A stretch of 64,000 bases of DNA, taken from assembly GCA_036937835.1 (NCBI GenBank), contig CM072862.1, forward strand, positions 26,399,001 through 26,463,000, read 5' to 3'. Below, piece after piece: positions 47,758-59,736 of this stretch. The stretch comes from Pampus argenteus (Eukaryota > Chordata > Actinopteri > Scombriformes > Stromateidae). Below the pieces are notes generated by a model. The model was not told the origin of the DNA, searched no databases, and saw only the letters and a list, made by a program, of their open reading frames with translations. Numbering within the stretch: the first letter of the stretch is position 1; the number at the start of each line of letters is the position of its first letter. Position numbers and translations under genes: made by a program.

Positions 47758-49950
47758 AGTAGTTGCAGTAGTCTTCCCAGTCATGGTAATGTATGTATTA
47801 TTACTGTTATTACCAATAGTGGTAGTATACATTATCATTAGTAACGTGGGTAATATATGTGGTATTAGTGTTATTAGCAGATTGTAGTTGTGTGTATCAT
47901 CAGTAATATGTATGCAGTATCAGTAGTAGAGCAGCAGTACTCCTTCACGTCTTCTCAGGGAGCCGCTGCTAATTTGAAGCGGCTGGAGGGATTTGTGTCT
48001 GAACGAGGAATCGGAGAATCGTCTACGCTCAACGACTTCACCGGGCTCAGCTAACTGCCAGCGTGTCTTTGATGTACCGTGAGCCTCAGGAGCATACAAC
48101 TCCAAACCAGCCTGTCTCGAAGCAACACAAACACAGACGCATGCACGTACACAGACTCCTCTTTAGCCCCAAGGCTGTAATTTGTCTTCTGCCATCCTGC
48201 TCCTTAGAGATCGGGGAGTATTTATGTAGATTATTGCTGGAAAGTAGGTTAAGATGAATGTTGTGTAGCTGTACGCAATGCAAGCACCATTAGCTGCCTC
48301 TGACTGCCAATCACGGCAGGGATTGAGTACTGTGTGTATAAGTATGAGCTGTGTGTGTGGTTTTACTGGTGTTCATACTCCATCCACCCAGTAAGCTGTA
48401 AGTGGGCCAGGATTTCAGCAGAAGAAGCCAGACATGTCTGAAACTTGGTCCTCCGTCACTGAACCAGCCGCGTGTTTGCTCGTGTTACTGCGTCGCCTGC
48501 TTGTCTCTGTTTATTAGCTTCCACAGTATCTAATAAACGGGCTGTAACACGCAGAGAGGCGCGTCGTTCGAGATGTTTCTGCCTCTACATCGGCCTTAAA
48601 TGTCAGGCTCTCTGCACCAACTTGAAATTAAACTTGATTGAGACATTTAGCAGAAAGGAAAAATAGCTCTCTGACCTTCAGAAAGCCCCCCGACAGAATA
48701 GAAGTGTTTTTAGTGGAGAAACACACATGCACATAATCTAATATGTAGCCATGTCTTTCTCTTAATATCATTTCTCTAAATGTCATTTCATTGGTAAACT
48801 GGAGGCTTTCTCACCCCTGACTCCCTCTTCCTACATTTAATCAGCGTCTGATATACAGTAAGACATTATTATCATTATTATCGCCACATATTCTAAATGC
48901 ACATCGTTGAATATCAGGATTCATCTCTCACTGAACAGATTTGGCAGTTTCTGACATTTATCTTGTTAACTTTCATTATAAACAGCTCGAGTCTTTGAAG
49001 AGCTGCAGACATTTATATATGAACATTGAATATATGCATTGATCGATTGTACTATTGTGTTTTTGGACGATTAGTCGATTGACAGCAAATTAATCTGCAA
49101 CTATTTTGATCATTTAATATTAGTTTTAGTCATTTTTAAAGCAGGAGTGTCACCATTGGCTCATTGTTCACTGTTTTCTGATATATTGCATAAAAAATGA
49201 GCCATCGATTCATTGAGAAAATAGCAGCTTTAAAGATTATTATCTAATCATAATAGTGCATAAAGTTTTATTATGATAAATAGTTTATTATGATAAAAAG
49301 TTTCTCCGTCACTAAAAATTGACTTTTTGGAGGGACGTTAGACTTCGTCCGCCTCCATCTGCTGCCACCTGGATACATTTGTTAATTAAGCTTTTTTTTA
49401 TGCTTTATGCTTTATGTAATAACACATCTTCCTGATTTCATATTGTTTTAAAACGTGTGATTAGCATGCAGTGGATTTGTCATGTTGCTGTCACCAACAA
49501 GGTGCGACGCGGTTGCAGCACCAGACAATGAAACCCAGCAGCCAGACCAAAATGTGATCATTTGTTCCTCTTCAAAGCGGTGCGCCTCCTGTCAGCCTGA
49601 ATGGCAGCGCGGTGTCCTGAGCACAGTTAATGGGCATATTCAGGAGGAGGAGAGAGGAGGAGAGAGGGGGGGTTCTTTTTTTAGGACTAGATAATAAAGG
49701 TGGAGGGAGGAGGAAGGGAGGAATGATCTCATTGCTGCTGCAGACCTCAGGCAGGATGCTTTGTTGCTCTGCTGGTGGCAGAAATGACAAACATATTCAC
49801 ATCATTTCTACGTTCAGTTTACTCATGTCTCCTTCCACAAATCATTAGATCCAAATATTAACATTAAAACTGACAGAAAATCAAATACTTGCAAAACTGC
49901 TATTTAATCAGCCTCAGCTGTTCTTTGTATTTAGTACCAACATTACACCT
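47758..49950 (+). other. brsk2 intron 1 between the 40-bp and 46-bp minisatellites
   Basis: No exon was recognised. Contains a candidate regulatory block at 48160-48320 (repeat-free, with GCACCATTAGCTGCC and TGCCAATCACGGCAGG), a hAT-like relic at 49068-49240, and a purine-rich patch near 49645-49720. Confidence 0.45.
49068..49240 (+). mobile_element. hAT-like repeat relic
   Basis: GATTAGTCGATTGACAGCAA, then TTAATCTGCAACTATTTTGA, then GTTTTAGTCATTTTTAAAGC is a close match to the left part of the family, and CATCGATTCATTGAGAAAAT represents its right part. The middle is deleted. Confidence 0.6.
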
Positions 49951-50377
49951 GTTAGCATTTAGCATTGTGCTTGTGACGTGTGTACATCATGATGATGTTA
50001 GCATTTAGCATTGTGTTTGTGACGTGTGTACATCATGATGATGTTAGCATTTAGCATTGTGTTTGTGACGTGTGTACATCATGATGATGTTAGCATTTAG
50101 CATTGTGCTTGTGATGTGTGTACATCATGATGATGTTAGCATTTAGCATTGTGCTTGTGACGTGTGTACATCATGATGTTAGCATTTAGCATTGTGCTTG
50201 TGACGTGTGTACATCATGATGATGTTAGCATTTAGCATTGTGCTTGTGACGTGTGTACATCATGATGATGTTAGCATTTAGCATTGTGCTTGTGACGTGT
50301 GTACATCATGATGATGTTAGCATTTAGCATTGTGCTTGTGACGTGTGTACATCATGATGATGTTAGCATTTAGCTTA
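49951..50377. repeat. 46-bp minisatellite, nine copies plus a partial
   Basis: Each unit starts GTTAGCATTTAGCATTGTG, passes through CTTGTGACGTGTGTACATCA, and ends TGATGAT. Copies are nearly identical: two have TTTGTG in place of CTTGTG, one has GATGTG, and one lacks a GAT triplet (43 bp). The uniformity implies recent expansion or gene conversion. Confidence 0.97.
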
Positions 50378-50467
50378 GCAGAGTACGGCCTCTCAGAACC
50401 ACCAGAAATCATTGTTCTTGAAGCTTTTTTTCATTTTTATTTGTCAAACATTAATCTAAATACATCA

Positions 50468-50560
50468 GTTAGAGCTGCAACATCTTATTATCTGGTCTAT
50501 AAAATGTCCCAGGATGCCAATCGGCTAGTTGATTAATCGACTAATCGGCTCTGATTCTCT
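50468..50560 (+). mobile_element. Possible hAT-like repeat fragment
   Basis: GTTAGAGCTGCAACATCTTA followed by GGCTAGTTGATTAATCGACT and AATCGGCTCTG has the words of the same family but in a rearranged or heavily decayed order. Confidence 0.35.
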
Positions 50561-50694
50561 ATTATTGCTTAGTGTAAAGATTTGAAACACTCGAGCGTGT
50601 TCGAAGCAGTGAGTCATTCATAAAAAATGATGAGAGTCGCTGTTATTGAGAGCTTTGATTTGAGAGGGTGATAAATATAGATGCAGAGGAAGCT

Positions 50695-50728
<34 letters not shown>

Positions 50729-51084
50729 GAGCTCTTTATTATCCACCTTCATATGTACTGTACTTAGTACTTAGTTAACGTGTAATATTCTTCTTGTTCT
50801 TCTTCTTCTTCTTCATTCTTCTTCTTCTTCTTCTCCTCTTCCTCCTCCTCCTCCTTCTTCTTCTTCTGTCTTTGTCGCCATCTTTTCACGTCTGGAGTCA
50901 GTGTTCGTGTGTGTTTGGTTCAGACAGGATGATCCGTGTGACTCATCAGGCTTTTATTATCACAAACACAGGATTAAATGAAGAAGAGGATATCCTCCGC
51001 CTCTCTGCTCTTTCAGTCTTCATCCTTTTCTTTCTCTATCACTCATCTTACTCTCCTCTCCTCCTCTGGGAGCGGAGAGGAAAT

Positions 51085-51105
51085 GGGGGGGGGGGGGGGG
51101 GGGGG
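51085..51105 (+). repeat. G21 homopolymer
   Basis: Twenty-one consecutive G, a strong quadruplex-forming tract and a likely sequencing or assembly weak point. Confidence 0.95.
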
Positions 51106-51420
51106 TAATTAAACTGCATTCAGTGGTGAGAGGAAGCGGGAGGTGTATGTGTGTGTGTGTGTGTGGGGATCGATGAAACCAGGAACGCTCTTTTTTTTAA
51201 TGCGTTTACATTCATCCATGTTCTGTGTTTTCAGGCACAAACTTTAACTGTCACACAACAAGCATCTGAAAGCTGATACGATGGTAAAATCCAACTCATG
51301 AACCTTTTTAAACTTAACACGTGTTTCCCGAAAGCATGAAGACAGACAGACTTCTGGTTTAGTGTCATATAGTGTCAACTCTTCCTGTTGTTTCCCTCCA
51401 GTCTCTGTAGATTCATAAAG

Positions 51421-51540
51421 CTCCTCTCCTCTCCTCTCCTCTCCTCTCCTCTCCTCTCCTCTCCTCTCCTCTCCTCTCCTCTCCTCTCCTCTCCTCTCCT
51501 CTCCTCTCCTCTCCTCTCCTCTCCTCTCCTCTCCTCTCCT
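51421..51540. repeat. (CTCCT)24 pentanucleotide array
   Basis: Perfect CTCCT units over 120 bp. The complementary strand gives an artefactual Arg-Gly-Glu-Glu repeat ORF in all frames. Confidence 0.97.
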
Positions 51541-54500
51541 CTGTGAGTCATACTGTAGCTCTGTTGCTCCTCCCCTTCTGTATCCTCGTGTAATATAAAT
51601 AAACACATTTCATGACAAGTGGCTCGAGTCGGTGCTGAATCTAAGAAACAGTCAGTTTGTCCTCCTGTCCTCTCCTCTGCTCCTCCTGTCCTCTGTCTGT
51701 CTATATGTCTTCATCTCGGGTTAATCAGTTAAAGGGACAGTGCGTGTCTCCTCTACTTATTCCCCGCTGTGGGAAGTGCTTCACCAATCTGATTACCATC
51801 GATCAGACATTCTCAGAGATGAGCGAGTGAAGAAAGGTCCTCTTCCTCCTCCTTCATGTCCACACATCCATTTCTTCTTCCTCATAGACCTTCTGATGCT
51901 CACTAAGTGGAAGTTATATCATACCAGTCATTTCCTGGTCTATTTTCGGCCTACTACCTCCCTTCCTGAGCCGTAGCTTGCCTTGGTCTGTTACATAAAG
52001 CTGACCAATTAAGAACATGTCTTCCTGGCCTCTGGTCACGAAGCTGCCGAGCCCACAGAGTCATAATGAGCAGATCAGATGTCCATTCGGTATGTGCATG
52101 TGACCGCCCTGGTTTGGCCACATGTTTCTAACGTTCTGCACATATTTCAGGTGAGGAGTGAATGCCGCACACATTTCAGGTGAGGAGTGAATGCCATGCT
52201 CCACAGTATGTGGCAGCTGCACATGTGCATTTATGGCTCCAGGGATTTACTTCCATTCAAACACGAGAGCATTAGTGAGATGCTATAAGACCTGGATCAC
52301 AGCCCAGTACATCCTGAAGGTGCTGGGTGGTGTTTAGGTCGTTGGTGTGAAGTATGTGGTGCTGTTTAGAGAGAAACGGCTGTAAAACCTCACTGAACAC
52401 AACCTGCTCAGCAGCAAACAGCTAACAGACACAGTTACTGTCGACCAGCTGCTGAACACAGAGCAGCATTTAGATGTTTCCCTCAGGAGTCGGTGGAGAG
52501 CAGAAACAGAGCTGACAGAGTGAATATTATCAAGTCAAATCCTGCTATGCACCATCTTTTACTGCTCAGTGTCATGAAGAGCATCGTTGATGCTTCTGCT
52601 GCGCCGGGTTGTTTTCGTCCTGCTGACAGTGGTGTCATTGTGAGCTGCAGTGTATCGGGGGCTCGTTGGTGGTGACGACGCCTACACACCGAGTCATACA
52701 GAACATTCCTCACAACACCAGACAGAAGCCGCGGAGACAACAGATACTCATCAACAACTCTCCTCTCGCTCCAGATTTTCAGTTTTTGCCTCTAACAAAT
52801 GAAACTCTGCTGACCTCGGTGCCAGCGAGGATCTTCCATCAGGCCGCTCGCTCTGATTTAAGACGCTCCTGTTGGCGAGAACGTGTTGAAGTTTCCTTCA
52901 AGCAAGACACTAAATCTCTACTACCGTACTGTAGCTATTTACTACTGTAGCGGCCACTGTCCTGTAACGTTACCTTTAACCTGCTGAATCTCTATATCAG
53001 GACACCCAAACGTGTTTTCTGTCATCATACAGTGTATGGCTGCAGTATACTGATGTATCAGCTGTTAAACACTGTGGCATCAAACCTAAAAAACAAACCT
53101 TAATAATCTAGAAAACAGTACATGTGCTGCACATACTTTAGTAGAGTTTATAGTATACTTGAGAACATACGTGATGTTTGTTGAGTGAACTGAAGTACAG
53201 ATGACTAACTGCTCGTGTCCACTTGGTGCCGCTTCGTCACATTTCTGTTGCGTTCAGGTGTCTACAGGAAGTACGTCAGAAGCAGAGCATCTTCACTCAG
53301 CCTCTTCTTTCATTTCCAGTATATACTGGATCATCTATGATCAATGTGACAACAGATTTTGTGGCTGTATTCCTAGTTTTTATTTCTGTATGCAGCACGG
53401 CAGCTTATTTTATTTAATATCTGTATGAACAAACTGTAACAAAGTAAAGAAATCCCTAAATATTAATTACACTTCTTGTATTATATGCATCATCTATTGC
53501 AGATGGTCTTTGTCACACCTCTGTTTTCTGTCTCTGCACGTTCAGCTGTCAAATAAATAATTATAATATAATAATAATAAATAATTTGACAGTCACACAA
53601 CTCGTCTGCAAACTGCTTAAAGTGAGAGAAGAACATCGAATGTGTGCTGAACTGTTGACATTATGAATCGGGTACCAAAATGTTTTCATTCATTTATATT
53701 TGGGTGTTTGAGTGACACGTATGTAGTATGTTGGTTTTCTGGTATGTTTTATAACACACATTAACTGACTACTGCTGGAGTTGCCCGCTCACACTATCTG
53801 TTAGTGACATTATTGGTCTTCCACAAAAGCAAAGCAAACATAAGAGGTGGAGATGAAAACGACATGATGGAGAGGATCTGTATAAAAGACTGGAGCCTGA
53901 TGATTGGCTGAGTGTTTGAAAAGGCGAGACGTCACAGGAGGGTGAGTGTGTATGAACGAGAGAGCTAAAAATAGTTGAGTGTCTCTGAAGGCATCATGGA
54001 GGGAGCAGAGGAATCACCTCTGCAGCCTCCGGCAGAGACTGACAGAGAAGCAGGAAGCTGTGTGTGTGTGTGTGTGTGTGTGTGTTTAGATACAGCTTAC
54101 TGATGTGTGCATGCTGCTTTTTCCTTTGTTAATTCCATAATTCTCTCATAAATGAGTCGTTTCTTAAAAAAAACATTCTCATTTCTTCTTTCAGAAACAT
54201 CAGTGTTGGATTCCCAGATTTTCAGAGATGAGAGAAAAGCTTTTTATGTGGGATCTGTTGTCTCAGCAGCTGCTTTCATTTCATCCATAGCATGTATATG
54301 ACCAGCTGCAAGTCGTCCCATTACCTTGATGAGGAGATATTATCATGTGTATGATGTTGTGTATCTATCTCTGCCGGTGGCATCCTGGACATCTTCTCTT
54401 CCTGTCTGCCTCCAGCTCAGGCTGTTTCTTATCCCGCCTGTTTTCCGTTTCCTTTGTGGCCTCTATGTCGGGGTATGTCTAGTGGTGCTGGATGCAGGCT

Positions 54501-55045
54501 TGCACAGAGTGTGACCAATCCATCTCCATCTCTGCAGGCTGCTGCCTTGTTCGCCGGTTGCTGATAATATCTTGCCTTGATTCTTCTGAAGCAGGTTGTT
54601 GTTTTTTTTACTGTCTCAACGAGATGATATCAGCTTGTTGCAGATGTTCATAAACAGCTGCTAATGATGAAGATATTCCACCTAAAGAGGCATTAATGGG
54701 GTCAGTTGGGGTCTGAATATTCCCGCTTATCTCTCATCCTCCCTCAGAGCGGAACTGATCCTCTCTGCCGGCGCTGGGCCAGAGTCTCTGATTGCCGTTA
54801 CTGATCCCGGCGTGTGTGTGTGTGTGTGTGTGTACGTGTGTGTGTGTGTGTACATGCATGCTTAAGTGAGTTCTGTGTCATATCGATTGATGCTCCTTTG
54901 TGAGCTCTGTGGTTGGATGTTTGGGTTTCCACTGACGGTGCTCTCATGCTGTGTGTGTGTTTTATAGAGACGGAGGGCTTCGCTGGTGTTGGTAGTCACT
55001 TCATTGTCTCTGACACCATGTTGGATGCAGCAACACTCACTGTCT

Positions 55046-55081
<36 letters not shown>

Positions 55082-55179
55082 GACTGAACACTGGACTCAG
55101 AGCAGCTGTTGGACTCAGCAGGTCTGTGGCCTTGGGGAGCAACACACACACTCTATATCAGCCTCGGAGGTGTGTGTGT

Positions 55180-55215
<36 letters not shown>

Positions 55216-55360
55216 CCGTGCTGAGCAGTCAAGTCTTGTCTGTGGTGACATGAACTAAAACAACCAGCTCAACAGCAGACAGCAGGTACAAGTCTGTGTA
55301 GCAGAAACATCAACCACACCGTGCATCTTACAATCTGACAACTAAATGAAATCTCAACAG

Positions 55361-55363
<3 letters not shown>

Positions 55364-55394
<31 letters not shown>

Positions 55395-55412
55395 TATTAT
55401 TATTATTATTAT
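55364..55412. repeat. (TAA)n(TTA)n palindromic trinucleotide array
   Basis: About nine TAA units switch exactly to TTA/ATT units, giving a near-perfect self-complementary hairpin without a loop of foreign sequence. Confidence 0.9.
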
Positions 55413-56735
55413 GAAACAAATCTAAATTTTGGCTTCCACTTGACAGTTAAACCTTCACATAAATAGTTAATTCCAGCTGTTTGTAGCCGTGATGTTTCAG
55501 TATTAATAATTTCATTGTGTCAGAAGAGCTTGAAGCAGGAAACCAGCTTCAGGATTGTTGGAAAGCGAAGAGGTTTGGCTCGATTGAGCTGTTTTCGGGG
55601 TAATTCTTTTTCTCATATTTTGTGCGTTTAATTTTATTTTCGGCAGACTTCTAATTTAAAACAGGATTTGTTAATATAGTCGAGTAAAACTCACCAAATC
55701 TGACAATCTGAGTCCTGACGGTGATGTTAAACTCAAACCTTTATATAAATATATAGATATATACATCTAGACATCTTCCTTCACACACACTTTATATTTA
55801 AGTCAGGTGACAAAATCTTGATTTCCAAATTATTACAAATGGACGTACATATGAACCCGCCCCCTCCTCCCTCTTCTACTCTCTCATGTCGTCTCCCAGC
55901 CAATCAGAGTGCAGCGGCTGGTGGAAACGCAGTAAGCTTGTATTTGGGTCACAACAGCAGGATGCCAACTCAGCTGACGGAGCCACAGAGACGCTCGTAG
56001 AGCTGGTGGCAGACCGGGAGGTTCACAGCAAACGTATGTGTGGGGACTTCAGGGAGATGTACGGTGAAACATTTGGGGGGTTTTTACACAAAAAAGGTGA
56101 AATCAAAATCTTCAAGTCCATCCTCAGTGTTCGTGCTGTTCCAGTTTTCACACCACACGCGTGTAAGTTGCATACTGGACCACGACTGGCTCCAAACTAA
56201 CTGTGATGTCACGAATCACGTTCAGATGTGAAGTGAGAGCAGAGAAACGCAGAGAGAAGAAGAACAACATTCAACTAAAGGATCAAACGGTTTAACACAC
56301 CAAAAACCGAACCCGCGTCCTCCTGATGAGGAAGTGAATTTCTATTTATATTGACGTCATCTGAGCTGCATCACTTCTCTTCATAATTACTACTGTCTGT
56401 AACTCAAACGTAACTATAGGTTGTTTTTAGGTCAAAGTGACCAATGGGAACATCAAATCTGGAAATCACAGTTCGTACATTTAAACAAATGTTTCCATAT
56501 AAATAAAAACTAAATAAATATTTGAACAGTTCAGACGAATCGTTGAATGAAGAAGAAAACAACAGACGGACACTTTAAACAGCAAACTCAGGGTCTTGTT
56601 TGATTTCCACTTCACAGGCAGTGATGAAAGTGATGATGCATATTACATGTTGTACATGATGATGAGATGCACCATGTCTCCTGCAGCCTCCAGCAGGGCC
56701 CCAAGCTAAAGCTCCCAATGACGGACCCACCCGAG

Positions 56736-56779
<44 letters not shown>

Positions 56780-58161
56780 AGGTGGAGGTTGCTCATGTGT
56801 CGTAGCTATATTAGTAATTGCTATGCTTTTGTGAGAAAGACATCAGGGCTCATTAACAGCCGTGGTCTGACAGGCGAGTTGAGTCAGGTCGGAGTCATGT
56901 TGGAAATTAATTTGCACAGGAAATGTTGAGTTATTGCTGTGTGATAGAGAGAGCCTCAGATAGACAGGGAGAGAGAGAGAGCGAGCGGAGGGGGGGTCTC
57001 TGGAGAAGGTGACAAAGCAGTCAGAGACTAATTATGAAGCTCCGACTTGAGGCACTCACAGTTTTGCTGCTGGGCTGAATATTTCTGTGCTCACATGTGA
57101 ACCGAGTGTGTAGATTCATGTTTAATAAACTCAGATGTGCAGTTATTACTTCTCTGTTTTTAGTGTTTTTATTTTTTATGAAATGAACTTGATTTCAGGA
57201 GCAGCGTTTTATCGCCTGCTCTCCTTCTCGACTGGCTGTTCTCTCCATTTCTGGGATATTTGGGGGACAGATTGCTGTTGGCTCGAGGGACAACTGATTC
57301 GATTTTTGGTGCTGATACAGATCTGATATGTTTGCCGTTAGCTGGTTATTGTTTTTGGTTTTTTTATTTCAGCCACATCTGTGACACTAATAGAAACAGA
57401 GACTTGATATCAAATCCCAGGGCGATGTTTGCAGGGTCAAGAACTCAATTTAACTCGAAATTGAAATGACAGGAGCCGCGTGTTTGGGTGTAGCAGCCGG
57501 TTGGAGACTTTTCCAGCTTCTTCTCTGGTTTTTGGAGGAATATTTTCAGTATTTTCTAAATAACAGCTCAGTTTCTGTCATTAATATTTGTTTTTTAATG
57601 CATAATGACACTCTGTGGCTTTCTCCACCTTTACTCTGCAGTATTTCTGTTCTTTCTTGTCTCGGGTTTGTTGATGTTCTTGCACACACAACGCTGGCAG
57701 CGTATGCATTAAAACAGAAAACCAGAAATGAATTTCATTGTTTGCGTTATTGCAGCGCCGGATTAGCGTCCAGGCTGATTGAAATGTAATTGGTTGTCAG
57801 TGTGCTGGAGTTGGAAGAGGTCCAGATGGAAATAATTAGCTGCATGCAGCCAGTAAACGCTGCTGAGGGAGGTATGAATGATTTAAAACGAGAAACACCA
57901 ACTCATTAGTATTGTTCAATTCAAAGTGGCGTCATGCTGAGCAGAAGAAACGCTGACCAACCAGTTTGTGGAAAGAGCTCGGGATTAAAAGAGGCAGCCA
58001 CGCTGGGGTCTCCTCCGCGTGACGTCGGTCCTCTGGTTCAGCAGTAGGTTCGAGCTGTACGCTGTGACCTGCAGCCAGCCGATGGTGGTTGATCAGCCTG
58101 CTGGGTGGGACACGCTGCTGCACGGATGAACCAGAGAATACCATGAAGGGTGGAGCAGAGT

Positions 58162-58192
<31 letters not shown>

Positions 58193-59595
58193 ACACACAC
58201 ACTGCAGTTTATTTTGACTCAATCAGCCATCCTGCTCCCAGAAATGCTCACTTGCAGATTAATCCGCTGCTGAAAGTAGTCCCCAACAAACGCTCTGTAA
58301 CATTCGATCTAATGAAATCAAACTATCTATTTGTGAGTGTTTATTTACTGAACTTTGGTAACCAGTGTTGCTCGATTAGGATGGGAGTACTGGGCAGGAT
58401 TTCTACTTAAAGGAACGTGGTAGTAAAGTAAAGAACCAGAATACTTTTGCCTGCAGCAAAGTATTAAAGTAACTGTGTATAAGTGACATTCGATAAGGAT
58501 TTCTGCAGTTTTACTCTGAAATATTTCTGGTTCTGGTTCTGTGCATTAACTATTGCAGCATCAGCGAGTATTTCTTCCAAATCTACACTTTAACTGCTGA
58601 GAATGAATTTGCTGTGGAGATCTGAAACTGTGACAGTGATTAAAAGAAAAGACTGGATTTAAATGAAAAGCTGCTGTTTTAAAGCATCCATCTCAACACG
58701 TTTTGCCAGCTGGGCTCAAACTCTCTTTGATTTATTCCCTTCTCGTTTTCTTCCATTTTAACATTCAGCAGATTAAAGTGTTCAATTGATTTTACAGTCA
58801 AACTCTCCGGCGCAGCTCTGTGAGATGTAAGTCTGCTCGTCCTCGCAGTAAAAGCACGAGTCGAGCAGGTTTCCGCTGTGATAAGTTCGGAGTGGGGTTG
58901 CGTCACAGGACTGGGAGTTTGATGCACCTCTTGGCATCAACACCACTTTTCTGTATTGTCAGAAGAGTCTCTCCTCCTCGTCTTTCTTCTTCTTTCATCA
59001 TGTGGCTGAAGGAGGACGTGAAGCTCCCTTTTCCTCGTTTTTTTTTCTTCTTCTTCTTCTCATCCTACTCAGATTTGGATCTTTCCACTGCTCTCTCTCT
59101 CTCTCTCTCTCTCTCCAGTGGATTAATTACAGTGTTGCTGCTTCCCCCTCAATCCTGTGAGTTACGTAAAACCGAAACTCATTAAAGTGAAGAGCTGGAA
59201 AGTTTTGCGTTCTCTTGTCATGACAAGATTTCCTTCTGATGGCACGTCGGCAGCGAGGCAGACTCGTGGCCATTAAACTGGCCTGAGCTGTCGAAAAGAC
59301 TTTCCAAAGCGCGGCGTCACCGCAGCGTGCTGAAGTCCTGCTGCGCTCACTGAGATGGACAATCGACTGTCTCAGTAAATCTTTGGCTGAATGACTTCTT
59401 GGATGATTTATATCACTTTTATATTTCTTCCTCATCAGGAATCAAGGCGTCAAAAAGTGGGGATCAATTTCATTTCTTTTTCTATAAACCATATCCTCAT
59501 CGTACTTTAAGGATGATGTAACCATCCTATAGGATTATGTAATGACCATCAATTATTTCAAATTTCTATTTAAACAGTGACTGAAGGCTCGAATT

Positions 59596-59736
59596 ACTAC
59601 ATTACCCATGAGCCTCGGCCACTGTTGCTATGGAAAAGTTGATTTTAAGAAGTGCATCCGTTTTCTCAACTTCATAATATTTGGCTTCTGCCCACTGTTG
59701 GATGTTTTTGCCAAAATGCATCTTGGGAATCGTAGT
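59596..59736. repeat. Inverted pair of ZNF143-like motifs
   Basis: ACTACATTACCCATGAGCC (from 59596) and, on the other strand, ACTACGATTCCCAAGATGCA (ending at 59736) face each other about 100 bp apart. This looks like the ends of a small inverted-repeat element, or a pair of regulatory half-sites. Confidence 0.45.

Larger units (their letters stand above)
50378..55363 (+). other. brsk2 intron 1, 50.4-55.4 kb
   Basis: No exon was recognised. Contains (GT)n at 50696-50727, CTT/CTC tracts at 50788-50867, a 21-G run at 51085-51105, the CTCCT array at 51421, a 29-bp direct duplication (TTTCAGGTGAGGAGTGAATG) at 52141-52195, and several GT/CA runs between 54060 and 55213. CAAGCAAGACACTAAATCTC near 52898 resembles the tail of a common fish tRNA-SINE, but is too short to call. 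Confidence 0.45.

Noticed and set aside
51244..51608. Arg-Gly-Glu-Glu repeat ORFs on the minus strand
   Set aside because: They are created by the (CTCCT)24 array, which is open in several frames; there is no coding context.
52895..52940. SINE tail-like text CAAGCAAGACACTAAATCTC
   Set aside because: It is too short and diverged to separate from chance without a repeat search.
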